9,384 nt of DNA from Oscillospiraceae bacterium (lineage in GTDB: Bacteria > Bacillota_A > Clostridia > Oscillospirales > Oscillospiraceae). Made by a program: the position numbers and the translations under genes. Within the stretch, counting starts at the first letter, position 1. Each line of letters starts with the position of its first letter. The notes under the pieces are model-generated. The model saw nothing but the letters and a program-made list of their open reading frames with translations, was not told where the DNA came from and made no database searches. Below are positions 9,374 to 9,384 of this stretch, piece after piece. Where the stretch lies: NCBI GenBank assembly GCA_017415945.1, contig JAFQDR010000048.1, forward strand, positions 1 through 9,384, read 5' to 3'.

Positions 9374-9384
9374 AAGGAAGGAGA
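9374..9384 (+). promoter_or_regulatory. Shine-Dalgarno sequence of the next gene (start codon outside the window)
   Basis: AAGGAAGGAGA reaches the last base of the window and is a strong ribosome binding site. With the promoter at 9332-9360 it implies a plus-strand gene whose start codon lies a few bases further on, with a leader of only about 20-30 nt. Nothing can be said about the product. Confidence 0.65.

Overview
The window looks like an ordinary chromosomal stretch from a low-to-moderate-GC member of the Firmicutes, most likely an uncultured or gut-type member of the Clostridia. The evidence is an alanine T-box leader in front of alaS, strong purine-rich Shine-Dalgarno sequences, TTGACA/TAAAAT-type promoters, short U-tract terminators, and a RNase M5-type Toprim/DUF4093 protein beside holA and comEC. 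I saw no mobile element, CRISPR array, tRNA, rRNA or phage gene.

Layout. Positions 1-957 hold the 3' part of a plus-strand gene of unknown function (coiled coil followed by beta-rich sequence), cut by the window edge. It converges on a minus-strand EamA/DMT-family permease gene (1002-1898), and one hairpin between them (957-989) can terminate both. The permease promoter and the alaS promoter are back to back, with 23 bp between their -35 boxes. From about 2024 to 2255 a complete T-box riboswitch, with Stem I, Stem III, the T-box sequence and an intrinsic terminator, controls alaS (2318-4963). A HIT-family hydrolase gene (4975-5316) follows 11 nt later, and the unit ends at a strong terminator (5323-5357).

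A second plus-strand unit follows: comEC (5380-7638, TTG start), holA (7642-8673) and an rnmV-like gene (8682-9290), packed with gaps of 3 and 8 nt. It ends at a terminator that folds over its last codons (9276-9308). The window closes with an extended -10 promoter and a strong Shine-Dalgarno sequence for a gene that starts just outside.

How the genes fit together. The T-box should read uncharged tRNA-Ala: both possible specifier codons, GCU and GCC, are alanine codons, and UGGU can pair with an ACCA tRNA end. It would then raise alanyl-tRNA synthetase and, probably, the co-transcribed HIT protein when charging falls. The second unit groups DNA uptake (ComEC), clamp loading (HolA) and probable 5S rRNA maturation (RNase M5-like). 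That grouping looks like genomic housekeeping more than one pathway.

I do not see a convincing undescribed system. The points most worth a second look are the T-box-controlled AlaRS-HIT pair, the unknown first gene, a cysteine cluster in AlaRS, and the extreme codon bias of alaS, which opens a very long but probably meaningless antisense frame.
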